Source: Ciona savignyi (Eukaryota; Chordata; Ascidiacea; Phlebobranchia; Cionidae). Taken from it: DNA of 64,000 nt. Every line of letters starts with the position of its first letter. Position 1 is the stretch's first letter. The DNA lies in contig CH003126.1 of the NCBI GenBank assembly GCA_000149265.1, forward strand, positions 461,949-525,948, read 5' to 3'. The notes beneath the pieces are model-generated. The model had not been told where the DNA came from, searched no databases, and worked only from the letters and a program-made list of their open reading frames with translations. Of this stretch, positions 1-11,400 are shown in pieces. The translations under genes were made by a program, and so were the position numbers.

Positions 1-95
1 CATCCCAACCCCCTGATAGGAAGATCTGTTCGGATGGGTGGTGGGTGACGGCGAACACGCGGAATCTGTGCCCGTCCATCACCAGTCTGTTGGGG
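1..95 (-). CDS. WD40 gene, exon 5 (cut by window edge)
   Basis: Encodes SPNRLVMDGHRFRVFAV followed by THHPSEQIFLSGGWD, a typical WD40 blade. The acceptor is TTTCATTTTCAG; the exon continues beyond base 1. Confidence 0.85.
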
Positions 96-3000
96 CTGAA
101 AATGAAACAAATTGGTTGGGTAAGTTGAAAGTGTTAAACAAGGGGCATGCTTTGCACAATGGGGGCTTTTTTACAATGCAACAGGCACGTAAAAATTAAT
201 ATAAATAAAAAATATTTTGGATTAGAATAGGATAGAATGTTCATGTTTATCCCCGAGAAGGGAAAACCAAGGGGGTTAACACACAATCGCCCTTTGTCGG
301 TTACCGGAGTTATNNNNNNNNNNNNNNNNNNNNNNNNNNNNNNNNNNNNNNNNNNNNNNNNNNNNNNNNNNNNNNNNNNNNNNNNNNNNNNNNNNNNNNN
401 NNNNNNNNNNNNNNNNNNNNNNNNNNNNNNNNNNNNNNNNNNNNNNNNNNNNNNNNNNNNNNNNNNNNNNNNNNNNNNNNNNNNNNNNNNNNNNNNNNNN
501 NNNNNNNNNNNNNNNNNNNNNNNNNNNNNNNNNNNNNNNNNNNNNNNNNNNNNNNNNNNNNNNNNNNNNNNNNNNCGGAGTTATTGCAGTGTGTTGTATA
601 TGATTCACATGTTCCTAAAATTGGGTAGAACCCATTAATCCGCTGGGTTCAGGCAATGTCCGTTAAGTGCCTTTTAACCAAAAATTCAAAATTTGGTGAT
701 CATGGAAAATTTGTAGGTCACCACAATACTATATGAACATTGGTAGGAAGCAAAACTATGTTTGCCAGTAATATGATTAGTTGTGTTGATAACAACAATT
801 TGAAATTGCCGATTTAAATCCATCAAGATTAATGTATCTGAGTTAAAACATGATGCGACTGCACCGCAGCATTACTCAGTCAGAATCGATTAATTAAATT
901 TTCCACAAATGAAAGAATTTTATTCTTAATTAAGCATAGAGTTATTGTTTAAACTGTGCAAGGCACTTACCGAACATTGCCTAAGCCCAGCGGATTAATG
1001 GGTTCTGCCAATTTCAAGGAATGTATGTCTCAGTTATACAATACACTGCAATAGCCTTGGTAACCTGACGGTAGGAGCGAGGTGATATGACGTTTAATCA
1101 CTTGTTAACCAACCGCCTTGTGTTTTCCCATTCGCGGGGATTAATATAAACATCCTATCACTTTGGTACATCATAAAGGAATTTGTGATGTAATACACTG
1201 CAATAGCTCCAGAACCCGCCGGTGGGTGTTAGGCGATATGATGATTGCCCATGTCTTTACCCCTTTATGCTTTCCCATTCACAAGGATAAACATAAACAT
1301 CATATCACCTTGGTTCATAGAACTTGGTTTTCTGGCCAGTCTCCACATCATATTGATATATCTGCTCAGTGCTTCCAGCTGTCAGGATATGATCAACGGA
1401 TGGCGATAGAGATGACGCGAGTATCTGACGTTGTTCGTGTATCGTCTGCAACGCAGTCGTAGTGGAAATGTGCCAGAACTTGACCATTCCTCCAGCGTCT
1501 GGTATGGATTGTCCGACCGGTTATTATGGTGGGTTAGTGCGACGCCTTTTAACCGAAAGGTTGCAGGTTCGAAACTGGTGGCTAGCTAGTCGGTTGTGTT
1601 TTTGGGCAAGGCACTTAACTGACATTGCCCAAACCCAGCAGATTATTCAGTTATTCTGAAGAATATTCATGTTATGAAGAATATTCATGTTAATTAGAAA
1701 ACATTTTCTAGGGGTATTATCACATGGGTTACATTACCTCATGTGCACTATCGGGTTACTATAAAGCTATTGCAGTTTGTTGTACATATTATTGAGATAT
1801 CACTTTTGTTTTAGTAGAAGTCATTAATCCGCTGGATTTAGCCGATGTCCGCTAAATGCCTTGCCCATGGACACAACCGACTCTCCAGCGACCGGTTTTG
1901 AACCTGTAACCCTTTCGGTTGAAAGGCAACCCAACAAGCTATTCAACAGAAAAAAATCTGCAACCCTTTCGGTTGAAAGGCAAAACACTAACCCAACAAG
2001 CTATTCAACAGGACGAATCTGCAACCCTTTCGATTGAAAGGCAAAACACTAACCCAACAAGCTATTCAACAGGACGAATCTGCAACCCTTTCGATTGAAA
2101 GGCAAAACACTAACCCAACAAGCTATTCAACAGGACGAATCTGCAACCCTTTCGATTGAAAGGCAAAACACTAACCCAACAAGCTATTCAACAGGACGAA
2201 TCTGCAACCCTTTCGGTTGAAAGGCAAAACACTAACCCAACAAGCTATTCAACAGGATGAATCTGCAACCCTTTCGGTTGAAAGGCAAAACACTAACCCA
2301 ACAAGCTATTCAACAGGACAAATCTGCAACCCTTCGGGTGAAAGGCAACCCAACAAGCTATTCGAAGGGACAAAATCAAACACTCACAAGTCACAACCGC
2401 CAATTCCCCTCGACTCGACAACTCGCTTGGCACAAAATGAACGGAAGTTGCTGGAAGTCGATCAGCTTTGGTTTCCTCATCTGCGAGGTGGTAGATGCAA
2501 GATCCAGTTGACGCCTTGTAGATCTGCGATGAAGACGTGGCTATTATCTACATAACTGAAGAACTATTTCAAATAAAGACACTGTAATAGCTCCGGTAAT
2601 TAGTTCTATTAATTGGAAGGAACATCTTAATCATACACAACACACTGCAATAGCTTTTTTAGCCCGATGGTAGGCACAGTGTAATGTGACGATTACTTGT
2701 TTGTTAACGCCCCTTGCGTTTTCCCTTTCACCCTTAGAATAAACATAATATTCTGTCCTATCTAGTTGGATATTTGCCATATTTTCTAATTGAGATTTTT
2801 TTTGAACATTTCTCATTCTCATTTATCAGATATTCCTTATCCATCTAGCCCAGTAATACAGTTTTTTTCATACTGGTATATTAATATTTATTTAACATAT
2901 GTACATTCTATGAGAATTTTTTTATATTTATATTTTTTATTATATAACTAATGATTTATTGAGATTGTATAAATATATAAACCAGTCTCATATTTTAATT

Positions 3001-3924
3001 TGTTTTGCATTTTTAAGTTTTATAGATTACATTCTAAAAGGTGACAAAACTCTGTAATAACTTTTTTTCGTAATAAAAAAGAACAAAAATTCTTTGTTTT
3101 GCTTTGTTTAGTCTGATGGTGAATATAATAAACCTGGTAAGAAATAGAATATTCATATCTGATAAGGAATAAACTAAATTCTTAAAAAAACCCATATCCT
3201 CCCCAACTGAAGTAATCAATCTTACCTTCACATCTCCATTAGACAAGCCCACTGCCAATTTCTCTCCATTTTTAGAAAACCGACAGCACATACTGTCACA
3301 ATTCAATTCTCTGGGAATAAGACAAAATTAAGTTCTAAAGCTCATACTGCACCTTGGCCCTTGGGAAAAACACTAACTATAAAAGCACTTAAAAAATAAA
3401 GGACAAGAGAAGCAAGAAATAGGGCCAAAATGATATAAAATTATTATAGAGGTTAAGAAAAAAAATTTTTTTTTTAGGATAGGATCAGATTATCTCGCGT
3501 ACACCATTGAGTTACCGGAGTTATTGCAGTGTGTTATGTATGATTCACACGTTCCTTCAATTTAGTAGAACCAATCATTTCACTGGATTCAGGCAATGTC
3601 CGTTAAGACAGTGCCTTGCCCAAGGACCTAGCGACCGGTTCAGAACCTGCAACCCTTCGGCGGAAAGGCGACGTACTTAAACACTAGACTAATTTGTCGG
3701 ACAAATTGAAAAACTTTTGCATACTAGTTAGAAGGTGGTGGGAGTTTACTATTATTACAGCTTATTACACCACATTACACCTTATAACACCACAGATTAT
3801 GGGCATAGCCATACAGCATATGCGAAACTCACAACATTTTCAGTATCTTTATATCTCCTTCCATTGTGAGTTGATTTGATTCTTCATACATATCAGTGAT
3901 CAACCCCTTGCCATGCAACTTCAT
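1..3924 (-). CDS. WD40-repeat protein, 5' part (gene runs off the left edge)
   Basis: Five minus-strand exons join with matching phases: 3924-3833, 3310-3226, 2523-2388, 1498-1309 and 95-1, giving about 199 residues from a start reading MKLHGKGLITDMYEE. The protein has WD40 blade signatures: CCRFSKNGEKLAVGLSNGDVK|IYKAS, VTYAGGMVKFWHI, ILTAGSTEQIYQYDV and VFAVTHHPSEQIFLSGGWD. WD40 proteins form beta-propellers that act as protein-interaction platforms; I do not recognise the specific family, so no pathway is assigned. Donors are GTGAGT (exon 1), GTAAGA (exon 2), GTGAGT (exon 3) and GTGATA (exon 4). The start is the first in-frame ATG of the first convincing exon; the frame stays open upstream, so an earlier start or a further 5' exon is possible. 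Introns are full of SINE-A copies and hold the N gap (314-575). The gene is divergent from the acylated-protein gene at 8268. Confidence 0.8.
225..680 (-). repeat. SINE-A copy, interrupted by the N gap
   Basis: The 3' tail (AGGATAGAATGTTCATGTTT on the plus strand) and the middle (GTGTGTTGTATATGATTCAC, GGGTTCAGGCAATGTCCG) match other SINE-A copies in reverse orientation. Confidence 0.8.
314..575. other. Assembly gap (run of N)
   Basis: 262 Ns lie inside a minus-oriented SINE-A copy. The flanks repeat the same bases (CGGAGTTAT), so true gap content may be small or may be a repeat collapse. Confidence 0.99.
953..1170 (+). repeat. SINE-A copy, 5' truncated
   Basis: Carries the AAGGCACTTA, CCCAGCGGATTAATGGGTTC and ACACTGCAATAGC blocks and the tail AACATCCTATCAC; the tRNA-like head is missing. 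Confidence 0.85.
1188..1308 (+). repeat. SINE-A 3' half ending at a WD40 exon
   Basis: Starts near ATACACTGCAATAGCTCC and runs to the tail (AAACATAAACATCATATCAC), which stops at the exon 4 boundary and supplies the intronic half of the minus-strand donor. Confidence 0.8.
1309..1498 (-). CDS. WD40 gene, exon 4
   Basis: Encodes YAGGMVKFWHISTTTALQ through GQKTKFYEP. The acceptor (CCATACCAG) lies within about 10 bases of a SINE-A head, and the intronic side of the donor (GTGATATGATG) is the tail of another SINE-A copy. Confidence 0.85.
1508..1660 (+). repeat. SINE-A 5' half with tRNA-like head
   Basis: Contains GGTGGGTTAGTGCGACGCC (A-box-like) and AGGTTGCAGGTTCGAAACTGG less its first base (B-box-like), then GGGCAAGGCACTTAAC. 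It begins about 10 bases outside WD40 exon 4. Confidence 0.85.
1800..1907 (-). repeat. SINE-A head fragment that leads into the minisatellite
   Basis: Reverse copy of the SINE-A 5' half (CATTAATCCGCTGGATTTAG, GGACACAACCGACT). Its B-box side merges without a break into the tandem array from about 1907. Confidence 0.8.
1907..2370 (+). repeat. 61-bp minisatellite derived from the SINE-A head
   Basis: About eight tandem units, with CTGCAACCCTTTCGRTTGAA recurring at 1958, 2019, 2080 and 2141 and onward (61-bp spacing). Each unit contains the reverse complement of the SINE-A sequence around GCCTTTCAACCGAAAGGTTG plus AACCCAACAAGCTATTCAAC. It fills the end of the WD40 intron beside the exon 3 donor. 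Confidence 0.95.
2388..2523 (-). CDS. WD40 gene, exon 3
   Basis: Encodes IYKASTGSCIYHLADEE through GELAVVT, after acceptor CTTCATCGCAG and before donor GTGAGT. It joins exon 2 in phase 0 and exon 4 in phase 1. The donor directly abuts a 61-bp minisatellite. Confidence 0.8.
2600..2762 (+). repeat. SINE-A 3' half
   Basis: CATACACAACACACTGCAAT, a degenerate middle, and the tail AACATAATATTCTGTCCTA. Confidence 0.8.
3226..3310 (-). CDS. WD40 gene, exon 2
   Basis: Encodes ELNCDSMCCRFSKNGEKLAV and ends NGDVK before GTAAGA. The acceptor is TTATTCCCAG. This is the first clear beta-propeller blade. Confidence 0.8.
3474..3712 (-). repeat. SINE-A copy, near full length
   Basis: Runs from AGGATAGGATCAGATTATC (tail) to ACTAGACTAATTTGTCGGAC (head end). 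Minus orientation, between WD40 exons 1 and 2. Confidence 0.85.
3833..3924 (-). CDS. WD40 gene, exon 1 (coding part)
   Basis: Reads MKLHGKGLITDMYEESNQ onward and ends KM plus TT before a strong GTGAGT donor. Phase 2 is completed by the A that opens the next exon, giving Leu. Confidence 0.65.
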
Positions 3925-6900
3925 GTTTCCATCTGGATGGCTTGAGACATGGTTTATCCGTGCTAATGGGGGGGTTGAACTTGCTAGCGACATTTTTAAA
4001 AGTTACCTTAAAAAACTTCTTTTAAAAACCTTAAAAAAAGGAGATTTTATAAAAAAGTATTTTTGTTGGGAAACTGGGTATAATTTAGGCTTTTAATGTC
4101 CACCAAAATAATCCAGAAGCTAGGGGTAAAAAACTAATGTGTCCCTAAATATAGATTTACAATCAACTATTTGAGACTCTAGGTAAGGCTGGATTTATTT
4201 AAAAAATATTCCTTGAATCTAAAAAATATTCCGCGACTGGGTAAATGTAAATATTTTCTGGGCTGGGTACAACACCAATTTTCCTATACCTGCGGGCTTA
4301 AATATTAAATTTACATGATACTTCACTTAAACCTTAATGCTGTTAGATGGGTTAGCATTAAAATGAAACACATATGAGTTAAATTTGTACATTCTTGATT
4401 GCTGCAAACTCTGCTCGCTGTACGTCTCCTACTCGTCACTGGTTCTGTATCTCATTCAACCAATAAATAACCTTTTATCACTTCATAATAAAACGATGAG
4501 CGTGTTTTGTTGTCCATAACAATAGGACGCCATTTAGCAGTGTTTACCATTTTAAATCGAAGTTTACCTTTTTTAATTTTTAAATGATGCCATGATACCA
4601 TATTGGGGGGAAATACCTAGCAACTATAAAATGGGTTCACTTAATTTAATAAAACTTAGATACAAACAACTTCTAATTGATTCCTATAAAATAATAACAT
4701 AAACAGTTTCTATAAAAATGTTTTATGTATATATGTCAATTGTCCATAGCCTACTGTATACAAATATACATCTGTACATAAATGATGAATTTTGTGTTTT
4801 AATATACATTGTATATAGCCGAAATTGTAAATATTGCTTTATATTAATTACCATTGTAATGCTATTACCTACTGTACTTTTCTGAAGCCATTGCTCGTTG
4901 TTATCTTTTTATTTATTTATTTATTTTTTCTATTTTTTCTCTCTCTATATTCATATTTATTTATTTATTCTACATCAAACCTTGCACCTCAATTATATTA
5001 TAGCATATTAAATAACCTCAAACAATATTACACACAGCATACACATATATAAACTTAATGCAGTTTGACTGGTTGATCCTCGGATCTTTCACTGCATTAA
5101 GTGCAATTGTATGGTATAGTTATTTTCATCACTGCATTTGGTCGGATTTAATTATTTGTTGATTTCCATTGTTTGTTTATTAATTATCGCCGAATGTATG
5201 TTATTATTTGAAAAATAAATTGAATTGAAATTGGAAAAAATTAGAGATACTAATATTACATAAATTAGTATCTCTATGGGTGATACACCAGGCAAATAAT
5301 TGTATTTCAAACTAACAGCGCCACCGATTCCTAAACAGTTTGCTATTTAAAATAAATCTAGTGACAAGCCAATTGTTTGTTGAACTTTGACACGTTAAGA
5401 GTCAAACTTAATAGTCAAACCAAATGATTTTTTACGAGGCAGTTCACTTTATCCAGTATTTTTTTAAAAGTTGAATTGATTCTGGTGCATAATGCTTGGA
5501 GTAGTAAGATTGCCTGAGCAGAAAACACAATGCCGGGACAACAATTTTCATTTATTGACGCTTCAAACTGATACTTTAATTTTCAGTTAATATCACCACA
5601 GTGCCGCCCGGCAAATATTTGCTGTAATCTAATAGCTTTCACAAATTCACGCGAGTAATTTCCTTAACGCTAGGTGTCGCTTTAGAGCAACCACTCAACG
5701 TCATATTTACTGGGTACACATTTCATATGAGATCGCACAAAAGAACAAGAAAACACATAATAATTCTTAATAATTATGAGTCCTTAAGGTGACATATATA
5801 GACTATAATGAAGTTGACCTTTTCTTATTATTTATTGCCAAATTCCTGTGGTAGGGTGTCATATGACAAGCACTTAGATAGAAGGAGTTGTCAAACGAGA
5901 TAACATTTTTCAGGTACGTTAGTTAATATTATCTAGAGAAAATGCGTAAGTATTTATTTAGTAGCTCTTATAAGTGAGTTTGCCATATATACTAAAATCG
6001 TTCGATTTTAACGTTTTAGGTTCTAAAGAATGTAATTTTACAGAGGCTACTTTAATTTTATTAATACTTTGCAAAGTGCTAGATAACCAACTACAGATTT
6101 TTAACAAAAGTTAATTTAACCTCCAAAATAACCACAAACCCCGATATAATTGCTGGGTCCTTGTCTTTTTGTGGTGAGTTTATTGCAAAAAGCGGTCTCC
6201 TTTATACCGTTACCAATGTTGACATAGGCTTACACAATAATATTCAAGACTTTAGCATGAATTTATATTTGGGTTTACTTTGGGAATTTATTGAAATGCC
6301 AATGCAAAGCGAATGCCGATATCATAATAGGATCGGAATAAATCTAAATGCGTTAGAGAAAAAAGAAGTTTTATTGGCTTTATGTTGTTTTTTTTTGCCC
6401 AAACTGCCGTACAAACTTATGAGTTATGTTCCAAAGTACCTCTATTTGTGCTTAATTGACGCGAAGTCATATTAAAGTTAGACGATAGGTTAAAAAATAA
6501 AGTTTGTCGTAAATTTTACATACGAACGAAATACTTTAGGAGTTGAGATTGCGAAATGTGACGGAATTTTCTTGCGGCAATAGCGCCCGCCAAACTTTCC
6601 ATGGAGCATAAATTATTCAACAAATAAGCGAGGGGTCGCAGAATGAAATAAACTTTAAAGCTTTTCTTGTTGCAAGTTTAATTTAACGTCTCCAACCGTC
6701 TGGTTGACGATTCTTTACCAGGAAGGCTTCATTAAATTGCTTCTTGAAAACATTCCACTGGTATTTGGTCTTCGAATGATTGTTTACCTATTATATAGTA
6801 CGTTGCAAATTAAGAGCGAGATAACAAGAACAGTGTGCTTGGCGTGTTTACTTTTACTTGTTTGGCGCAGGTTGAAACAGATTCATCGCCGGGCCTAGCT

Positions 6901-8267
6901 CTCTTTTAAGTAGGAGAACGCCACTCGACAGAGTGTAATAACGGCACTCATTTAAGGATTTACACCATTTCATTGTTGAGCTCGTGCCTGTATATTGTCT
7001 AGCGATGGATCATAACCATTGTCAGGAGTCGGACCGTGAAAGCTTTGTTTTCATAGTCTATATCTCAGCGCTCAAGTCATCCGAGTAAACGAAGCCTATC
7101 CGTCCCCTTAGCAACGTTGCTATGGTCCAATCCATACGTGGCGCAGGGAATTTGCGTGCATCGCAAAAAAGAGAGGTTCTGGAAAAAGAAAAGACGAGAG
7201 AGCACAGAAAATTCTATTTTCCGGGACAAGTTTGTTTTTTTTCTATAGAAAGTGAACAGTGCATTAGTTTGTATATCAAACTGTCTGTATGTTAGACCAG
7301 AAAATAGCAAGGCCTATTTCAGATAACGCATTCATATCAAAGAATGATAGAAAAACTTTAATAATGACAGTTTTAACACAGCAATAAAAACACGCCTAAT
7401 ATTTGCATTTCGAGTTTGTAGCAAATTGCCTAGTTACGTTTACAAAGGTGTACATGTGGTTGCACAGTGTCAATAAGGCGTCGTACACTCGTGTGATACG
7501 TTTTTGTTTACATGTAGCTATAGCATCGGGTGCTGTTATCGTTCAAAATAATCGAACGGGTTCCCACAAGTCCACCTGTGTGTTGTTCGCCGAGCGCCGC
7601 CGCGAATCGCTCTTTCTGAATATACGTGACGCAGTTGTGTGGAATCAAAGCCCTCCTTTTGTCCGGCCATACGACAGGCCCGTCCTTCAGCGCAGATTAG
7701 GTTTCTAAAGTTCTCCAAGCCACGCACAGTCCCTATCCCGCCTGCCCTTTGTCAGCGCCGATTTTATATATCCTCCTACAAATTCCGGATTAGTATTCGG
7801 TTCTACAATAGAATTCGCCAAGCTATTGTTGATGTAGCTTTTGATCATTCCCAGTTTGCCTGCGCACCGTACAAAGAAAGATTCCTAACAGATGTATATC
7901 TTTTGTTGAAAGCGTCAGCTGTCCCTAAAATGGAAACCGACGTTTCCACTGTTTTGAAATGTAAATAAAGAATGTTATGGTTCAAGGTTTAGATTTTTTC
8001 AATTTCCCACCTAGTCGCATTTATGCGCATGCGTAAGCCTACTTGAGCTTTTCTTGAGGCCTATAAGTTCCATATCATTTCCAATATAGCTGGTCTATTA
8101 AAGCTATTGGGTACTTAATATGAATTATGGATAACAGGATGTTTAGCGCGCCTATTAGACGTTTTATAAGAATTTAAGGAGTATTTTATTGCCTTGTAAA
8201 CGAATGCCGTTCTTCAAAATCAGGTTTAAGGTTTAGATTTGTCAATTCCGAATATAAACCGCATAAA
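3925..8267. other. Intergenic region between two divergent genes
   Basis: No supported gene. The 4750-5230 stretch is low complexity and ends AAAAATAAATTGAATTGAAA, which looks like a non-LTR retrotransposon 3' tail (weak inference). A 12-bp-arm hairpin (AGAGATACTAAT / ATTAGTATCTCT) sits at 5243-5275. The final kilobase is less AT-rich and unique-looking, and must hold the promoters for at least the gene at 8268. Open frames at 6161-6475 and 7403-7968 show no recognisable family or exon phasing. Confidence 0.6.
5243..5275. repeat. Perfect 12-bp-arm hairpin
   Basis: AGAGATACTAAT, a 9-base loop, then ATTAGTATCTCT. Function unknown; it could be a remnant of an inverted-repeat element. Confidence 0.7.
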
Positions 8268-8451
8268 ATGGGCTGCGCTGGAAGTAAAGCGACCACCGTT
8301 ACCGCGGCTACTGCCACAACTGCCGCTACGGCCACGAAAATCTCCAATGTCGTTCCAACCAACGGTACAACTGAGATCACAGCGACAGTGAAACCGACGA
8401 TCAGAGAAGACGCCCCACATGCCCCGACACCAGAGCCCATTAAGGAACAAG
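8268..8451 (+). CDS. Acylated protein, exon 1 (start)
   Basis: MGCAGSKATTVTAATATTA onward, ending IKEQ plus G before donor GTAAAT. The acyl anchor motif fixes the start. The donor and its flanks are repeated downstream in a 120-bp tandem array. Confidence 0.85.
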
Positions 8452-11400
8452 GTAAATCGACCTATCTACATAGGAAAGCAGTGTGTTTTTTACATGGCTA
8501 AGTTGTAAATGCGCATTGGCTTGTTATTAATGCAGTTTTTCTTACCTGGGCGACTTATTTCATCAAGGCACAAGATAAAACGACCTATAAAATAGCAGTG
8601 TGTTTTTACATGGTTAAGTTTTAAATCTGCAAATGCTCGTTATTAGGGCGGTTTTTGTTTTTCTTACCTGGGCGACCTTATTTCATCAAGGCACAAGGTA
8701 AAACGACCTATATAAGAAAGAAGTGTGTTTGTTACCGGACTTACTTTTGAATCCACAAAGGCTCGTTATTAAGGCAGTATTTTTTACTTGGGCGACGGTT
8801 TCATCAAGGCACAAGGTGAAACGATCTATAAGATTGTAGTACGCGTTTTTTTGGTCTAAGTTTTTAATCCGCGATAGGCTTGCTATTTAGACCATTTTTA
8901 TGTTTGTTTGTTTTTTAACCGGGCTGAGTTTGTCCTGGGTTAGAATCCCACACGTGAGAGATTTTCCCTCATTACCAGCATATCTGTATATATGTTTCCC
9001 TAAAAACGAACCAGTAATCGGACAATATCGCGATCTGTCCGTTTCTTTGTGATTTAAGTACATTTGACCATTTAAAGCCACTAATTCTAAGCAATGTCCT
9101 TTAAATGTTGTCATGTTTTAAAGTAATTTAAAATGTCAACGACGCATTAAAACAAGATGACAAACAGTCTCCTATACATGATTAAACAAAACAAACAATT
9201 AAAATGTCGACTATAGAGTACACCGTATAGTTAAACTTATTCTTAAACTTTATTGAGTAAACCCATTATACTTATTAGACACGTAAGGTGGGAACTTATT
9301 AAACTCTCCAAATACGCCATGGTTATACAGGTATATAATAAACACGGTCATTTAACCCTTGCAAAATTGCGTGATTAAGTAATACTTATACCTATGGCGA
9401 CCAAAGGATAGGATAGGGATAGGATATTCATGTTTATCTCCGTGAATGGAAAAACCAAGTACCTATATGCCTATGGCGACCAAAGATAACAGTATGGCGA
9501 CCAAAGATATTACCATTCGTTTCAATTCGATTTATGCTTTAAATTTGGTCAACCTAATTCATTTTAATACACATGCATATCTATAGGTTCCATTCAAACC
9601 AGAACGGAACACATATTAATTTTACTTCGTAATATTTCTCTGTTATTAGGTTAATTACCAGAACTTTCTGTTTCAGATTTGAAAAGTGATCCCGATATTA
9701 TAGACGCTAATGGAACCGAAAGTGAGTTCGTTGTATTGATTTTCGTTTCGATTTACGTTATTGTCATAATTTATTTAGGCCGTATTTCATGCTATACCCC
9801 AGACAATTTACGGCTATTTAGTGCTTACGCGAAAGATGGTTTTCATACTACATTATTAGTATGACGGTGTACGGTCGTGTGGCCGAACGGTAACACGGCC
9901 GATACACATATTTAATTATATAAAAAGGTGTTAGCAACGAGCCCATTTTAGATTCGAAACTGTGCCCGGTAAAAAATAATATTATTATCCTAACTAATTG
10001 TGGCCTTTGCTCGGATTTCTCAAAACCCCCATACACGCAGTCGGGTTTCTCAATATTAATATTAGCGTGTCGATGATTAATTCAAGATTTGCATTCTCGT
10101 ATGTACATCGGCGTGCTTTATTCACGTGTATTGTAAAAACACATCATTTTTTCAAACAGTTTTGTAGCTGAATGGTTAACGCGACCGAATAACGTACCGG
10201 TTTTTATACCAAAAACACTCTTATTAAAGAGCCCATCGTAGAGTCAAAACTTAGTCTGGCAAAAAAATACCGATTATAGTGTGTATGGATGATTCAGTAC
10301 CAAACGGTTAACGCGACCGAAATATATACCGATTTCTATATCAAAACTCTCTTAGTGACTAGTCCATCAGTCTGGTAAAAAATGCATGTTTTATGAGTAT
10401 GGATGATTCAGGTACATCCATATGTATTTTAGATCCTGGAATTTTAAAAAGCGCTTCCTATGCTACTGAACGTGCATACTGTTTCTCATACAACCACGCA
10501 ACCTGTTTCATAATGTTTTGTTTAAACTGCGCACCACAGCTTACGCAACGCATTATCCCTTATTACGAGTACGCCATGTGTCAATGATGAAGGCAACACA
10601 GTGTGTTTGTTCTGTAAAATTTATAATAGCTATACAAAACAACGTAATATTACAATGAAACTTAAAAGCGTTTAGCAGCTTTGATAAAAATTTGGAAAAC
10701 GGAAAAAACAGCAAAACGATAGTCGTTAGAACACGTTTAAAAACCAATCAATTCTCAAGTTTCGATATAATTAGACATGGCCGCTTAACCCATATAATAA
10801 AACATATAAAATAAAAATAAAAAAAATAATAGTTTATAAAAAATTACACTCGTGTTATTCACTAGAAGCATTTTTTTAATAATAAACATAAGATCGTGGT
10901 TTAGTATAAGCCGGACATCTCCACACCATGTTTAATTTTCACACTTGGTTTTGAACTTATAACCTCTGGGTCTTTAGTCAATTACTGAATCGCATGTTGC
11001 AGGAATTAATCGTATTTTGAACAACCACGCTACAGCGAAAAGTGGCCAAACAGAAATTGTTTTTTCGGTCGTTGTTACCCTACAAAATTAACAGGTTTAG
11101 TTGGAATAAAAAACAGCAGAAACTTCGGTTAGGTTTCAGCCGTCGGTAGTCGTTAAACTACCCATAAAATCGAAGGTTTAATTTGTTTTCGTGGGATATT
11201 ACTTACATTTTAGTTTAACCGATCACAAATAAATGAGTTTTCTTTGGGCAATAGAAATACTTAGTACATTAGCATTGTATAATAGTGTAACATTATAGCA
11301 TTCTGCTAGCATCGCTGGTGTTTATCAAATTTCGCAATTTACCCAGGTAATATCGTCTCCCACAATCTATATTAGCGTGTAAGCCTGTAGTCTTTAATAT

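Noticed and set aside
1907-2370. Regularly spaced repeats that might suggest a CRISPR-like array
   Set aside because: The spacers are as conserved as the repeats and the unit derives from SINE-A; it is a minisatellite in animal DNA.
6161-7968. Several open frames of 60-110 codons upstream of the acylated-protein gene
   Set aside because: No family resemblance, no consistent splice phasing between them, and lengths are near what AT-rich DNA gives by chance.
9871-10382. Possible tRNA genes
   Set aside because: A- and B-box-like motifs are present but arms are degenerate, multiple copies occur and A-tracts follow, so they are SINEs.
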